From RGIG6178 sp045612885 (lineage in GTDB: Bacteria; Bacillota_I; Bacilli_A; RFN20; DUOF01): a stretch of DNA of 64,000 nucleotides. Shown here piece after piece: positions 47,420-55,177 of this stretch. The first letter of the stretch is position 1. The number at the start of each line of letters is the position of its first letter. Location: assembly GCA_045612885.1 (NCBI GenBank), contig JAZKZZ010000015.1:1-64000 (forward strand), given 5' to 3'. Position numbers and translations under genes: made by a program. The notes below the pieces were generated by a model. The model did not search any database, had not been told where the DNA came from, and saw nothing but the letters and a program-made list of their open reading frames with translations.

Positions 47420-48509
47420 CAATGTTACTCCTTTTTCTTATTGATTCATTTATTACAAATGAACATGAAAAAGCAAATTGCAAATTGTATCCTCCACACA
47501 TACCATCACAATCTAAGACTTCTCCACCAATAAATATATTGCTATTATCTTTTAAAGATAAATCCGAATTAATTTGATTTAAATTAACTCCTCCAGAGAC
47601 TACTTGAGCATTCTTTATCTCTTCCATTCCCTTAACATTAAATTCTATATTTGTTAAATCATTAATATTATATAAAGTAATATATTCCTCCATTTTAGGA
47701 TGAACTAGTCCTAACAAATCATCACTATTAATATCTGAATATGAATCATGTAATAAATCTAGTACAATTTTATATTCATTATTTATATCCCTATTTATAA
47801 TGCTAGACATATTAAAAATTACTATTCCACTTAATGAATTTTCTTTAAATAACACTTCTCCAGTTTCGTTATAAAAAAACTCGCCATTTTTAAATAGTTT
47901 AACTAAGCATTTAACCCTAACTCCCTCTAATAGTTTTAGATTTTCTTTAACTACAACAGGGACTAGGCTTGGTTTTAATTCTGTTATATTCAATCCATAT
48001 TCTTTTAAATATGAATATGCATGTTCACTTCCTAAGTTACTAGCACTACTACCACTTGAACATACAACATAGTCAAAAGGTTCAACCTTATTATTATAGT
48101 GTACGTCAATTTGTTCATTATTTTTTTCTAATTTTACAACTTTACTATCTAATAATATTCTTGTTTTATTTAATCCTTTTTTTAATATGTTCAATAAACT
48201 AAGGCTGGACTCACTTAAAGGGTATGCTCTATTTTCATTATCAACTCTATAAGCTAAGCCAAGTGAAGTTAAATAATTTCTAAAATAATAACTATTATAT
48301 TGATCTACTATTTTATTAGCAAAACCATTATTATATTTTCCTTTATAATTTCCAATATTAGTAAAATTACACTTACCATTACCACTAGCAAGTATCTTTT
48401 TTCCTAATTTATTGTTCTTTTCAAATAAAGTTACATCAAAATCATCTTTTAATAAATTAGCTAATAATATCCCACAAGCTCCCGCTCCTATAATAGCTAC
48501 TCTTTTCAA
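47412..48509 (-). CDS. NAD(P)/FAD-dependent oxidoreductase, HI0933/BaiN family
   Basis: This is a flavoprotein of the HI0933 family, whose members reduce or oxidise diverse substrates; most have no assigned substrate. The N-terminal FAD loop VAIIGAGACG, the LGKKILASGNGKCNFTN signature and the C-terminal GGEVLDCDGMCGGYNLQFA are clear. Length (about 365) is slightly short for the family. I place the start at TTG 48509, which is spaced correctly behind AGGTGA and gives MKRVAIIGAG; ATG 48515 and GTG 48518 are alternatives. It follows the S66 peptidase gene directly. Confidence 0.88.
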   Translation of the reverse strand: MKRVAIIGAGACGILLANLLKDDFDVTLFEKNNKLGKKILASGNGKCNFTNIGNYKGKYNNGFANKIVDQYNSYYFRNYLTSLGLAYRVDNENRAYPLSESSLSLLNILKKGLNKTRILLDSKVVKLEKNNEQIDVHYNNKVEPFDYVVCSSGSSASNLGSEHAYSYLKEYGLNITELKPSLVPVVVKENLKLLEGVRVKCLVKLFKNGEFFYNETGEVLFKENSLSGIVIFNMSSIINRDINNEYKIVLDLLHDSYSDINSDDLLGLVHPKMEEYITLYNINDLTNIEFNVKGMEEIKNAQVVSGGVNLNQINSDLSLKDNSNIFIGGEVLDCDGMCGGYNLQFAFSCSFVINESIRKRSNIDE

Positions 48510-48518
48510 AATCATCAC

Positions 48519-49541
48519 CTACTTTAATTCATATTTTATTTTACACTTTCCTTTTTTATAGTCAATATTAGCATATCCACCATTTATAATAGGAAAATTC
48601 GGACTTACATGTCCAAAATCAGCATCAATTACTACAGGAATATTCATATCCTCAAGTTCACTATAATTCGCTTCCTTATAATTAACATCAAACATATCTT
48701 CTTTATTATTTGGTCTTCCAATTATTATAGCTTTAGCATATTTGAACCAACCGGCATGTTTAAGTTGCCATAAAGCTCTAGTTTGACCTAAAACGTTTAA
48801 ATCACAACTCTCTATAAACCAAATAAATCCATCATTTTTATATTTTTCAATAAATTCATTAACTTTATCATATTTAGTTCCACACAATGTCACTAAGATA
48901 TCCAAACATCCAGCTAAAACTCTTCCTTCTACATTAAAATTATCATGTTTAGAAAGAGTGCTCCAAACAGATTTTTCAGTCAAGTTATAACTATCTAGTT
49001 CTTGCCCTGGTATTTTTTTAGTAGACTCTATTTCATATTTAGAATAATTCTTAATCGTAGGGATATCTCCTTTCAATATAGAGTAAGTTTCCTTAACATT
49101 ATCATACCATTTTTTCATTCCAAACTCGGGAAAACATATTCCATATATACTAGTTACATTTGCGATAGTAGTTAGAGTAAAAGTTAAAATGGTATTATCG
49201 CTATAACCTAAAAACCATTTAGGTTCTATTTTAGATATTTTTTCAAAATCAATATAATCTAAAATTTCACACATTAATTCTCCACCAGCTTCACTAATAA
49301 CTACATCAATATTTTCATCTTCATACACTGACATAAATTCTTTAGCACGTACCTTAGCACTTGCACTTCTAGCTTTTTCCATTTTTCTAACACTTTCAGT
49401 CAGTACTACTTCATGCCCTTTTTTATTTAATTTTTTTATCGCATTATCTAATCTTGATATATATGGTTCAATCGTAGAACCAAAACTAGGAGCACATACT
49501 CCTATAGTACCTTTTTTTGTTAAACTTTTAGGATATCTCAT
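48519..49541 (-). CDS. S66-family peptidase (LD-carboxypeptidase/MccF-like)
   Basis: The 340-residue enzyme has the S66 pattern: GVCAPSFGS near the N-terminus, EAGGELMCEILDYIDF, the nucleophile GYSD (Ser114), IESCDL with the catalytic Glu, and a late GHVSPNFPI with His. The family contains LD-carboxypeptidases of peptidoglycan recycling and MccF, which hydrolyses microcin-C-like peptidyl-adenylates. No signal peptide is present, so it acts in the cytosol; the sequence does not distinguish the two roles. It overlaps coaD by four bases (ATGA). Confidence 0.88.
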   Translation of the reverse strand: MRYPKSLTKKGTIGVCAPSFGSTIEPYISRLDNAIKKLNKKGHEVVLTESVRKMEKARSASAKVRAKEFMSVYEDENIDVVISEAGGELMCEILDYIDFEKISKIEPKWFLGYSDNTILTFTLTTIANVTSIYGICFPEFGMKKWYDNVKETYSILKGDIPTIKNYSKYEIESTKKIPGQELDSYNLTEKSVWSTLSKHDNFNVEGRVLAGCLDILVTLCGTKYDKVNEFIEKYKNDGFIWFIESCDLNVLGQTRALWQLKHAGWFKYAKAIIIGRPNNKEDMFDVNYKEANYSELEDMNIPVVIDADFGHVSPNFPIINGGYANIDYKKGKCKIKYELK

Positions 49542-50011
49542 ATTTTTCCCTCCAAATATTTATTTACTCTTGCAGGTACATACTTTTTAACACTCTTATT
49601 ATACTTCAATAGTTCTCGAACAAAGCTAGAACTTATAATTCCATACTTTCCTGCTCTAATATAGATAGTATCTATACCGATTAATTCCTCATTTATAGCA
49701 GCCAAATTTTCTTCATATTCATAATCCATCCCATTACGAACGCCCCTTACAAAATGAGTCGCACCAACAGATTTAGCACAATCGATTGTTAAACCAGAAT
49801 AGGCAATAACTTCAACGTTAGATATTCCTTCATCTTTTAAAGATTCACTTATTATTTCTTTCATTTCGTCTTGTTTATAATATCTAGTTTTACCAGGATT
49901 AACACCAATACCCACATACACTTTATCAAACAAGTTAGAAGCTTCTTTTACTACATGCATATGTCCATTGGTGAAAGGATCAAAACTCCCTGCATAAAAA
50001 CATATTTTCAT
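49538..50011 (-). CDS. coaD: Pantetheine-phosphate adenylyltransferase
   Basis: CoaD transfers AMP from ATP to 4'-phosphopantetheine, the penultimate CoA step. The 157-residue product has the nucleotidyltransferase TxGH-type motif AGSFDPFTNGHMHVV, the RGVRNGMDYEYE segment and the ISSSFVRELLKY motif. Length is standard. AAAGGAGAG precedes ATG 50011. It begins a run of overlapping genes (coaD, S66 peptidase, flavoprotein, YbhN-like protein). Confidence 0.97.
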   Translation of the reverse strand: MKICFYAGSFDPFTNGHMHVVKEASNLFDKVYVGIGVNPGKTRYYKQDEMKEIISESLKDEGISNVEVIAYSGLTIDCAKSVGATHFVRGVRNGMDYEYEENLAAINEELIGIDTIYIRAGKYGIISSSFVRELLKYNKSVKKYVPARVNKYLEGKI

Positions 50012-50033
50012 CCTACATCTCTCCTTTTCATTT

Positions 50034-50329
50034 TATTTAGATTTCAATAGTATTTTTTTAAAACTATCTCAACTACATTTATTGAATCCCTTATGGCAAT
50101 AATCAATGAAATAACCATGAATACCTTTCATCCCTTCAACTGTAATGAATCTAAAAGATATCAATTATTGCACCATTTAATATCAATGAAGGTAGTAGTA
50201 CACATTTTGATCATAGTCCTTTCATATATAAACCTTGTATAAATGTTAAATACATTACTGCAATAATTTTATCATGATTCTTATTCATTTCATATTAATA
50301 TCAATAAAATATTCCTTGCTAAAATTCAT
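50034..50329 (-). pseudogene. Decayed reading frame upstream of coaD
   Basis: This otherwise empty stretch reads, on the minus strand, as protein-like pieces in shifting frames. From ATG 50329: MNFSKEYFIDINMK, stop; then HDKIIAVMYLTFIQGLYMKGL, stop, SKCVLLPSLILNGAIIDIF, stop; then, after a frame change, ITVEGMKGIHGYFIDYCHKGF, a stop, and SFKKILLKSK. The hydrophobic and aromatic pattern looks like a degraded gene rather than random AT-rich DNA, but I do not recognise the parent. No ribosome binding site precedes the ATG. Low certainty. Confidence 0.35.
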
Positions 50330-50336
50330 CTAGAAA

Positions 50337-50357
50337 ATAAAAAAACCCCATTAGGGG
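50337..50357 (-). terminator. Terminator of tRNA-Ser
   Basis: A stem CCCC/GGGG (50346-50349 with 50354-50357) with a 4-base loop is followed on the minus strand by at least seven T. It begins about 15 bases after the tRNA 3' end. Confidence 0.85.
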
Positions 50358-50371
50358 ATTTTCTTTTAAAA

Positions 50372-50462
50372 TGGCGGAACAGGCGAGACTCGAACTCGCG
50401 CGCCAGTTTCCCGACCTATATCCTTAGCAGGGATACCTCTTCACCAACTTGAGTACTGTTCC
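50372..50462 (-). tRNA. tRNA-Ser (GCU)
   Basis: The 91-base minus-strand RNA folds as a class II tRNA. The 7-base acceptor stem GGAACAG/CTGTTCC is followed by discriminator G and an encoded CCA (50372-50374). The anticodon stem TATCC/GGATA encloses the loop CTGCTAA with anticodon GCT (50426-50428), reading AGC and AGU. A long variable arm and a T-arm GCGAG-TTCGAGT-CTCGC complete it. It has its own promoter and terminator. Confidence 0.97.
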
Positions 50463-50478
50463 AAATTAATGCTCTTAG

Positions 50479-50507
50479 ATATTAGCATACTTAAGAGCAC
50501 TTTTCAA
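50479..50507 (-). promoter_or_regulatory. Promoter of tRNA-Ser
   Basis: On the minus strand TTGAAA (50502-50507) and TAATAT (50479-50484) are 17 bases apart and 10-17 bases from the tRNA 5' end. An inverted repeat GCTCTTA/TAAGAGC (50471-50477 with 50492-50498) overlaps the -10 region; it could be an operator or a weak terminator of the upstream membrane-protein gene. Confidence 0.7.
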
Positions 50508-50516
50508 CATTTAGTT

Positions 50517-51461
50517 TTATTTATTTTTATTTAAATCATTAATAGCATCATTTAACATTTTTTTATGTTCTTTTAAGTATTCTTGATTAACATCTATACA
50601 GAAATCTCTGTAGTTTAATTCTATAAATAATACCGCTGGGAACATAGATACAAAGAATACTAATGAACTTATTAAATCTAATGTTGTAGGTGAATAAACT
50701 GGATTAAGTGATAAAAGTACATAAGTAAGAACAGTCAATCCTACTGGTAATAAGTACCATAAATGAACTAATGTAGACTTTAAATAGTATGCCCATCTTC
50801 TAGTATCTAATACTTTTTTAGTATGAGTTAATACACCTTCCATAGACTTTCCTTCTAAGTTAGTTAAACGCAAAAAACTAATATAAGGCAAAATAGCTCT
50901 ACTTAATTTCACTATATAAAATGTAAGTAGTGACACTACAAGCGCTATTCCCTGACAAATCATAATACCTTTCATAATTGCTTCATTTTTAAGCATTGAA
51001 TTTATTAAATCCACAGATGTAGGATTATCCCCTAAAGAATTCATTAATGCTTCAACTTCTCCTCCAAGTGCAAAATCCATTACTACACCGCCAACTAAAT
51101 TAGTAGCAAAGAATGCAATAAATGCAAACAAAATTGCCTTTGCGTTAGTAGTAAAAAATATTTTTACATATGAAGCAAAATTTAAATAACCACATATCAT
51201 ACTAAGCTTAAATCCATCAATTAAAGTTTCTCCAGACGCAGGACCAAACCAAATAAAATGCTTGAATCCCATAATGAATGGAATATCTACAAAGATAAAA
51301 ATAAGGATAGCTAATAAAGGAATAAAATATGCTACAACAAAAGTAACAAATAACATCAAACAAAATATTAATGATAATCCTAAATATTCTAACTTATTTT
51401 CCTTAAAAGATTTTCTTTTTAATGCTTCTTGAATTTTTTCTTCTATATTTAATTCAGGCAT
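50517..51461 (-). CDS. Multi-spanning membrane protein of unknown function
   Basis: The 314-residue protein has about six hydrophobic segments, grouped as two N-terminal helices, a re-entrant-looking GFKHFIWFGPASGE region, a central helix pair, and two C-terminal helices, with charged cytosolic ends. The overall pattern (long amphipathic loops between helices, VVMDFALGG, LSRAILPYISFLRL) resembles small Firmicute DUF975/DUF624-like membrane proteins, but I cannot assign a family. GAGGTGATG precedes ATG 51461. It is upstream of tRNA-Ser on the same strand. Confidence 0.65.
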   Translation of the reverse strand: MPELNIEEKIQEALKRKSFKENKLEYLGLSLIFCLMLFVTFVVAYFIPLLAILIFIFVDIPFIMGFKHFIWFGPASGETLIDGFKLSMICGYLNFASYVKIFFTTNAKAILFAFIAFFATNLVGGVVMDFALGGEVEALMNSLGDNPTSVDLINSMLKNEAIMKGIMICQGIALVVSLLTFYIVKLSRAILPYISFLRLTNLEGKSMEGVLTHTKKVLDTRRWAYYLKSTLVHLWYLLPVGLTVLTYVLLSLNPVYSPTTLDLISSLVFFVSMFPAVLFIELNYRDFCIDVNQEYLKEHKKMLNDAINDLNKNK

Positions 51462-51545
51462 ATCATCACCTCGTGCTCTTTAATTATTGCAAAAATATCT
51501 TCAAAATACAATTGTTAAGAGCCTTAAAGTGATTTTTAAACATAA

Positions 51546-51574
51546 TAAAACTCCAAGTATTTTAGACTTGGAGT
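51546..51574 (-). terminator. Terminator of the LolA-like gene
   Basis: A perfect 9-base stem, ACTCCAAGT/ACTTGGAGT (51550-51558 with 51566-51574), has a 7-base loop and on the minus strand is followed by TTTTATT. It lies just after the stop codon at 51583. Confidence 0.88.
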
Positions 51575-51582
51575 AATCTTAA

Positions 51583-52590
51583 TTATTTATTCCATGAAAC
51601 CTCAATACCATTAGCAATATCTAAATAAGTATTCACAGTTAAACTATCACCATAAATCACTACTTCTACATTGTTATAAATATAACTAACTTTATTATCC
51701 TCTAATATACCAAAACCATTAATAGTCATAACAAGTTCTCCGTTTGTATCTATGATTTCTAATTCACTATAACTACTACATACTCTTTCTAAAACAGTGA
51801 AATTACTATCTCCTGAATACACTAACATATGTAATTCTTCACCATCTATTTTAGTAGTTACATTATCTTTTAATTCAATATTTAAATCACTTCCTGTTAA
51901 AAGTAAAGGTAATTCAAATTCTTTTTCTTCTCCTCCACTAACAAGATTTTCTCTAGCAGCCACCATATTTTTATCCACATCAAAGTAATTCTCTTCAAAA
52001 GTAATTCCTGTTTCAACTTTAGTAAAAGTAACTTTTGCTAAAACTTCGTCTTTTTCATTATAAAGATTTACCCATAAAGGAATTAATTCATTACTAAATT
52101 TTATTTCTTGTTTTGAATATGCTGGTGAATTTTTAAATTCTATATCGCTTACCACTACAAAACCATCATCTAACTTTTCAATATCATAATCACCATTAAA
52201 GACATCTAATAAAGATTGATAAATATATGGCTTAGCGCTGTTAAGTGGCCAGCCAGATTTAAAATTATAAGCTTGATTTAAACTAGGAGTTAAGACATAT
52301 ACTCCCTCTTTATTTCTAAGCATAATTTGTTCTTGATTTATATTTGTATCATATAAACTAACTCTAAATAAATCATTCTCACCATCTTTTAAATAAGATA
52401 CTTTTACGGTAAAGTTTCTTTTTTCTTCACCATTTATTAATTCCATATTTGCTTCTAAACTATAAGAATTTAAATTTTCTGTTACATTTTCTAGTTTGTC
52501 ATTAATTGTTTCCTCACTAAAAAATATTTTCCACACTCCCAATCCAATTAATAATAATATTACAACTGAAATTATTATTTTTTTTACCAT
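51583..52590 (-). CDS. LolA-like anchored extracytoplasmic protein
   Basis: The 335-residue protein has one N-terminal helix (residues 4-21) without a lipobox, followed by a beta-sheet domain whose pattern (NLNSYSLEANMELINGE, LFRVSLYD, RNKEGVYVLTPSLNQAYNFKSGWPLN) matches LolA/GerS-like folds found in Firmicute cell-envelope proteins. These bind lipid or act as partners of envelope enzymes. A further C-terminal beta domain of about 100 residues follows. GGGAAAA precedes ATG 52590. In spore formers related proteins take part in cortex processing; no other sporulation gene is seen here. Confidence 0.72.
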   Translation of the reverse strand: MVKKIIISVVILLLIGLGVWKIFFSEETINDKLENVTENLNSYSLEANMELINGEEKRNFTVKVSYLKDGENDLFRVSLYDTNINQEQIMLRNKEGVYVLTPSLNQAYNFKSGWPLNSAKPYIYQSLLDVFNGDYDIEKLDDGFVVVSDIEFKNSPAYSKQEIKFSNELIPLWVNLYNEKDEVLAKVTFTKVETGITFEENYFDVDKNMVAARENLVSGGEEKEFELPLLLTGSDLNIELKDNVTTKIDGEELHMLVYSGDSNFTVLERVCSSYSELEIIDTNGELVMTINGFGILEDNKVSYIYNNVEVVIYGDSLTVNTYLDIANGIEVSWNK

Positions 52591-52694
52591 TATTTTCCCT
52601 TCCTTCTCTAATTAATACTTATGCTTTTAAAATAAAAAAAATGATGCATTATTTTAAAAAAACTACACATATTAATTATAAAGGGAGGTAAATT

Positions 52695-52928
52695 ATGAAT
52701 ATTTTGCAAAAATCTTGTCTATTTTTTACAATAGTTGGTGCTATTAACTGGGGGCTTATTGGATTATTCAATTTTGATTTAGTTGCAACATTGTTTGGAC
52801 CTATGTCTGTTGTATCTAGAGTAATCTATACAATCGTAGGTATAGCTGGTCTTGTAAATATCATTTTATTCTTTGTAGATTTAGATGATGTGACAGTGTT
52901 AGAAACACCAAGAGCAAACGCTCGTTAA
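52695..52928 (+). CDS. DUF378 small membrane protein
   Basis: The 77-residue protein matches the DUF378 family: the first helix begins FTIVGAINWGLIGLFNFDLVATLFG, followed by a second helix SRVIYTIVGIAGLVNIILFF. Two membrane helices with an INWGL motif are diagnostic. GGGAGGTAA precedes ATG 52695. It is a single-gene unit with a strong terminator. No molecular function is established for this family. Confidence 0.92.
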   Translation: MNILQKSCLFFTIVGAINWGLIGLFNFDLVATLFGPMSVVSRVIYTIVGIAGLVNIILFFVDLDDVTVLETPRANAR

Positions 52929-52953
52929 TTTAGACATTTACATAAAAATAAAT

Positions 52954-52985
52954 AGACAAATAACATTTTATTATTTGTCTTTTTT
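52954..52985. terminator. Terminator between DUF378 gene and CYTH fragment
   Basis: A perfect 10-base stem, AGACAAATAA/TTATTTGTCT (52954-52963 with 52971-52980), has a 7-base loop and is followed by TTTTT. On the other strand it also leads into T-rich sequence, so it may serve the convergent gene too. Confidence 0.88.
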
Positions 52986-52986
52986 A

Positions 52987-53226
52987 TTATATTTTGGCTA
53001 AATTTCTATTTTTATACCTTTCATCATCACTAACTTCTTTAATCAATTTAACAAACTGAGGAATTTGTACTTTTTGATCTTCTACTCTTAATTCAACTTC
53101 CATTATTGCCATATTTTTCCAAAAAGGAAAAATATCAATTTCATAATAAATATCTTTGTACATTATACAATATCTAGATTTTTTTATTTGCTTATATTTA
53201 GAAACTTGTTTCATAAGCAATTCCAA
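52987..53226 (-). CDS. C-terminal piece of a CYTH-domain protein, probably truncated
   Basis: The 79-residue product matches the end of a CYTH (adenylate cyclase/thiamine triphosphatase) domain: KKSRYCIMYKDIYYEIDIFPFW, AIMEVELR, and the closing EVSDDERYKNRNLAK. The N-terminal half with the EXEXK metal-binding motif is missing; complete domains are 150-180 residues. The frame begins with TTG 53226 and has ATG 53214. A clean GGAGGG with ATG (53237) sits just upstream but in another frame that stops after seven codons, which suggests a frameshift or deletion. It is probably a remnant; a functional mini-domain is unlikely. Confidence 0.55.
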   Translation of the reverse strand: MELLMKQVSKYKQIKKSRYCIMYKDIYYEIDIFPFWKNMAIMEVELRVEDQKVQIPQFVKLIKEVSDDERYKNRNLAKI

Positions 53227-53297
53227 ATATTCATCTTATCCCTCCATTATACCATTACCTATAGACTTTTCAATTTCACTTTTGTCGAATATTGGTA

Positions 53298-53330
53298 GAA
53301 AAAAAGTAATGAATTAACTCATTCACTACT
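53298..53330 (-). terminator. Terminator of the deoD-NERD-like transcript
   Basis: The 10-base stem AGTAATGAAT/ATTCACTACT (53305-53314 with 53321-53330, one G-T wobble) has a 6-base loop and on the minus strand is followed by seven T. The stop codon at 53319 falls in the loop. Confidence 0.82.
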
Positions 53331-53984
53331 TTTTTTCTTTTCATTTAGTGTCTTATAAGTAACTAACGATTCACTATGATAATCATATATTTTTTGAGTA
53401 GCTTCTTCGATTGATTTAACAGTGAAACTATTTAAACTACTCTTCTTTTCATATCTTTCTATACTTTTTTCAAAATCATGTTCTAATAATACCAATTCTC
53501 TAGGTTTGCTAGAAACAATTTTACTTGCTACTACTGGTCTAGATAAAAATACAACATTTACAAAATCTTCCATTTTATCATCTAAAAGATTGGCTAGTAT
53601 TCTTATTCTTTTTTCATTATTTTTCAAAGGATTTTCTAAGTGTATAAGCTTATCTCTTCTATATAGTAGCCACTTTTCATCACTAGTATCAGCACATAAA
53701 TATCCATAATAACATTTACTAGTTATTACATAAATATATTTATTCCCGAACATAATATGCTCTATCTTAATAAATTTATCTTCTCTTACTTGGATAACAA
53801 CATTACTAAGAAGTGGAAAATCATGATCTATAGCAAATTTTTTCAATTTAGACGATACTCTTTTATTTTTAAACAAACTTGATAATACATTAGCGATATC
53901 TTCAAAAAAGATAAATATCAAAGTTATTATTAAAAATCTAATAAAGAAGAATATAGTACTCCATAATGCTGCTTGCGATATCAT
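53319..53984 (-). CDS. NERD-like protein with altered active site
   Basis: The 221-residue protein has an N-terminal membrane helix (about residues 8-30), then a region arranged like the NERD domain: SNVVIQ, KIEHIMFGNKYIYVITSKCYYGYL, the Trp of DEKWLLYRRDKL, and ENPLKNNEKRIRIL. In active NERD nucleases the segment reads ..QIDHI...ETK..; here the Asp is Glu and the Glu of E-x-K is Thr, so nuclease activity is doubtful. It begins two bases after deoD and is co-transcribed. Assignment is by pattern; treat as tentative. Confidence 0.6.
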   Translation of the reverse strand: MISQAALWSTIFFFIRFLIITLIFIFFEDIANVLSSLFKNKRVSSKLKKFAIDHDFPLLSNVVIQVREDKFIKIEHIMFGNKYIYVITSKCYYGYLCADTSDEKWLLYRRDKLIHLENPLKNNEKRIRILANLLDDKMEDFVNVVFLSRPVVASKIVSSKPRELVLLEHDFEKSIERYEKKSSLNSFTVKSIEEATQKIYDYHSESLVTYKTLNEKKKSSE

Positions 53985-53986
53985 AA

Positions 53987-54697
53987 TTAAGCCTCCAATG
54001 CAGTCTCTAAAGCAATCTCCATCATAGTCTTAAATCCATTTTCTCTTTCAAGTGGTGTTGTTTCTTCTTTGCTTACTAAGCTATCACTTACGCTCATAAT
54101 TGTTAATGCTTTTTTATTTAATCTACTAGCATTAATATATAAAGCATAACTTTCCATCTCTGCTGCTAGAACATTTAATTTAGACCATTTTTTCCAATAA
54201 TCTCTATCCTCATCATAGAATATATCTGTAGTTAAAACATTACCAAAATGAGTTTTAACTGGATATTTTTTACTAACATAATCACAAATTCTAAGTAAAC
54301 CAAAATCTGCACAAGCACTATAAGTACCATTTAAATTAAATTGACTAGCATAATTAGAGTTACTGCTAGCTGCAACTGCAACAACGATATCCCTAACATG
54401 CACATTTTCTTTATATGAACCACATGTACCAACTCTAATAATAGTATCCACATCATATACGCTATATAACTCATATGAATATATTCCCATTGATGGAACT
54501 CCCATTCCACTTCCCATAACACTTATTTCTTTACCTTTATAAGTACCTGTAAAACAATACATGTTTCTAACTTCATTAACTAGTTTTACATCACTTAGAT
54601 AATTATCTGCAATATACTTGGCACGTAATGGATCTCCACACATTAAAACTACCTTCGCAATTTCTCCTACTTTTGCTTTATTGTGAGCTGTTGACAT
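53987..54697 (-). CDS. deoD: Purine nucleoside phosphorylase, DeoD type
   Basis: The hexameric PNP cleaves purine nucleosides with phosphate into base and (deoxy)ribose-1-phosphate. The 236-residue product shows VVLMCGDPLRAKYIA, GSGMGVPSMGIYSYEL, RVGTCGS (phosphate site), AAEMESYALY (purine and ribose site) and VSDSL with the catalytic Asp. Length is standard. It lies downstream of an RDD membrane protein gene (one base gap) and upstream of the NERD-like gene. Confidence 0.97.
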   Translation of the reverse strand: MSTAHNKAKVGEIAKVVLMCGDPLRAKYIADNYLSDVKLVNEVRNMYCFTGTYKGKEISVMGSGMGVPSMGIYSYELYSVYDVDTIIRVGTCGSYKENVHVRDIVVAVAASSNSNYASQFNLNGTYSACADFGLLRICDYVSKKYPVKTHFGNVLTTDIFYDEDRDYWKKWSKLNVLAAEMESYALYINASRLNKKALTIMSVSDSLVSKEETTPLERENGFKTMMEIALETALEA

Positions 54698-54698
54698 A

Positions 54699-55163
54699 TT
54701 AAATATCCTCCTTTATATCTATAACTTTAGTTTTAGAAAAAACATCTGCTAAACTCTTTCTATCTTCTCTTACTACCATAATAATAAATGAAACAAAACT
54801 TGATATTCCAAGAGATACAGTCCTTACTAAAATTCTACAAATTGCTTCTCTAAAAAACAACACTTTATAATCTACATCTTTATCTTCTTCATCTACAACT
54901 TTAATTTTAAACACTTTTTTCCCTATTGTTTGTCCCTTAAAAAACATTGGTATCAAGATATAATAAAATAATAAGAACAAAGCATAAACTATACCAACTC
55001 TTAAAACTTTAATAATCATGTATGCGTTAATCGAAAAATCTTTAATTATAGCATACAATAATTGTGGCCACACACCAATAAGCAATAGAAACATAACCCA
55101 AAAAATAATTAAATTATCTAGAATAGTTGCCATAACTCTATGTCTAATCTTGGCTAATTTCAT
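54699..55163 (-). CDS. RDD-family membrane protein
   Basis: The 154-residue protein has the RDD layout: an N-terminal RHRVMATILDNLIIF with Arg and Asp in the first helix, a second long helix pair, GQTIGKKVFKIKVVDEE with the typical Gly-Lys turn, and a basic C-terminal segment with a further helix. RDD proteins are small membrane proteins that may act as transporters or accessory proteins. It is placed between mgtE and deoD with short gaps, in one likely transcription unit. Confidence 0.88.
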   Translation of the reverse strand: MKLAKIRHRVMATILDNLIIFWVMFLLLIGVWPQLLYAIIKDFSINAYMIIKVLRVGIVYALFLLFYYILIPMFFKGQTIGKKVFKIKVVDEEDKDVDYKVLFFREAICRILVRTVSLGISSFVSFIIMVVREDRKSLADVFSKTKVIDIKEDI

Positions 55164-55177
55164 GCTTTCCCTCCTAA

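Noticed and set aside
48519..49541. Microcin-C immunity system
   Set aside because: The S66 fold fits MccF, but no peptide precursor, adenylating enzyme or exporter is nearby, so ordinary peptidoglycan recycling is at least as likely.
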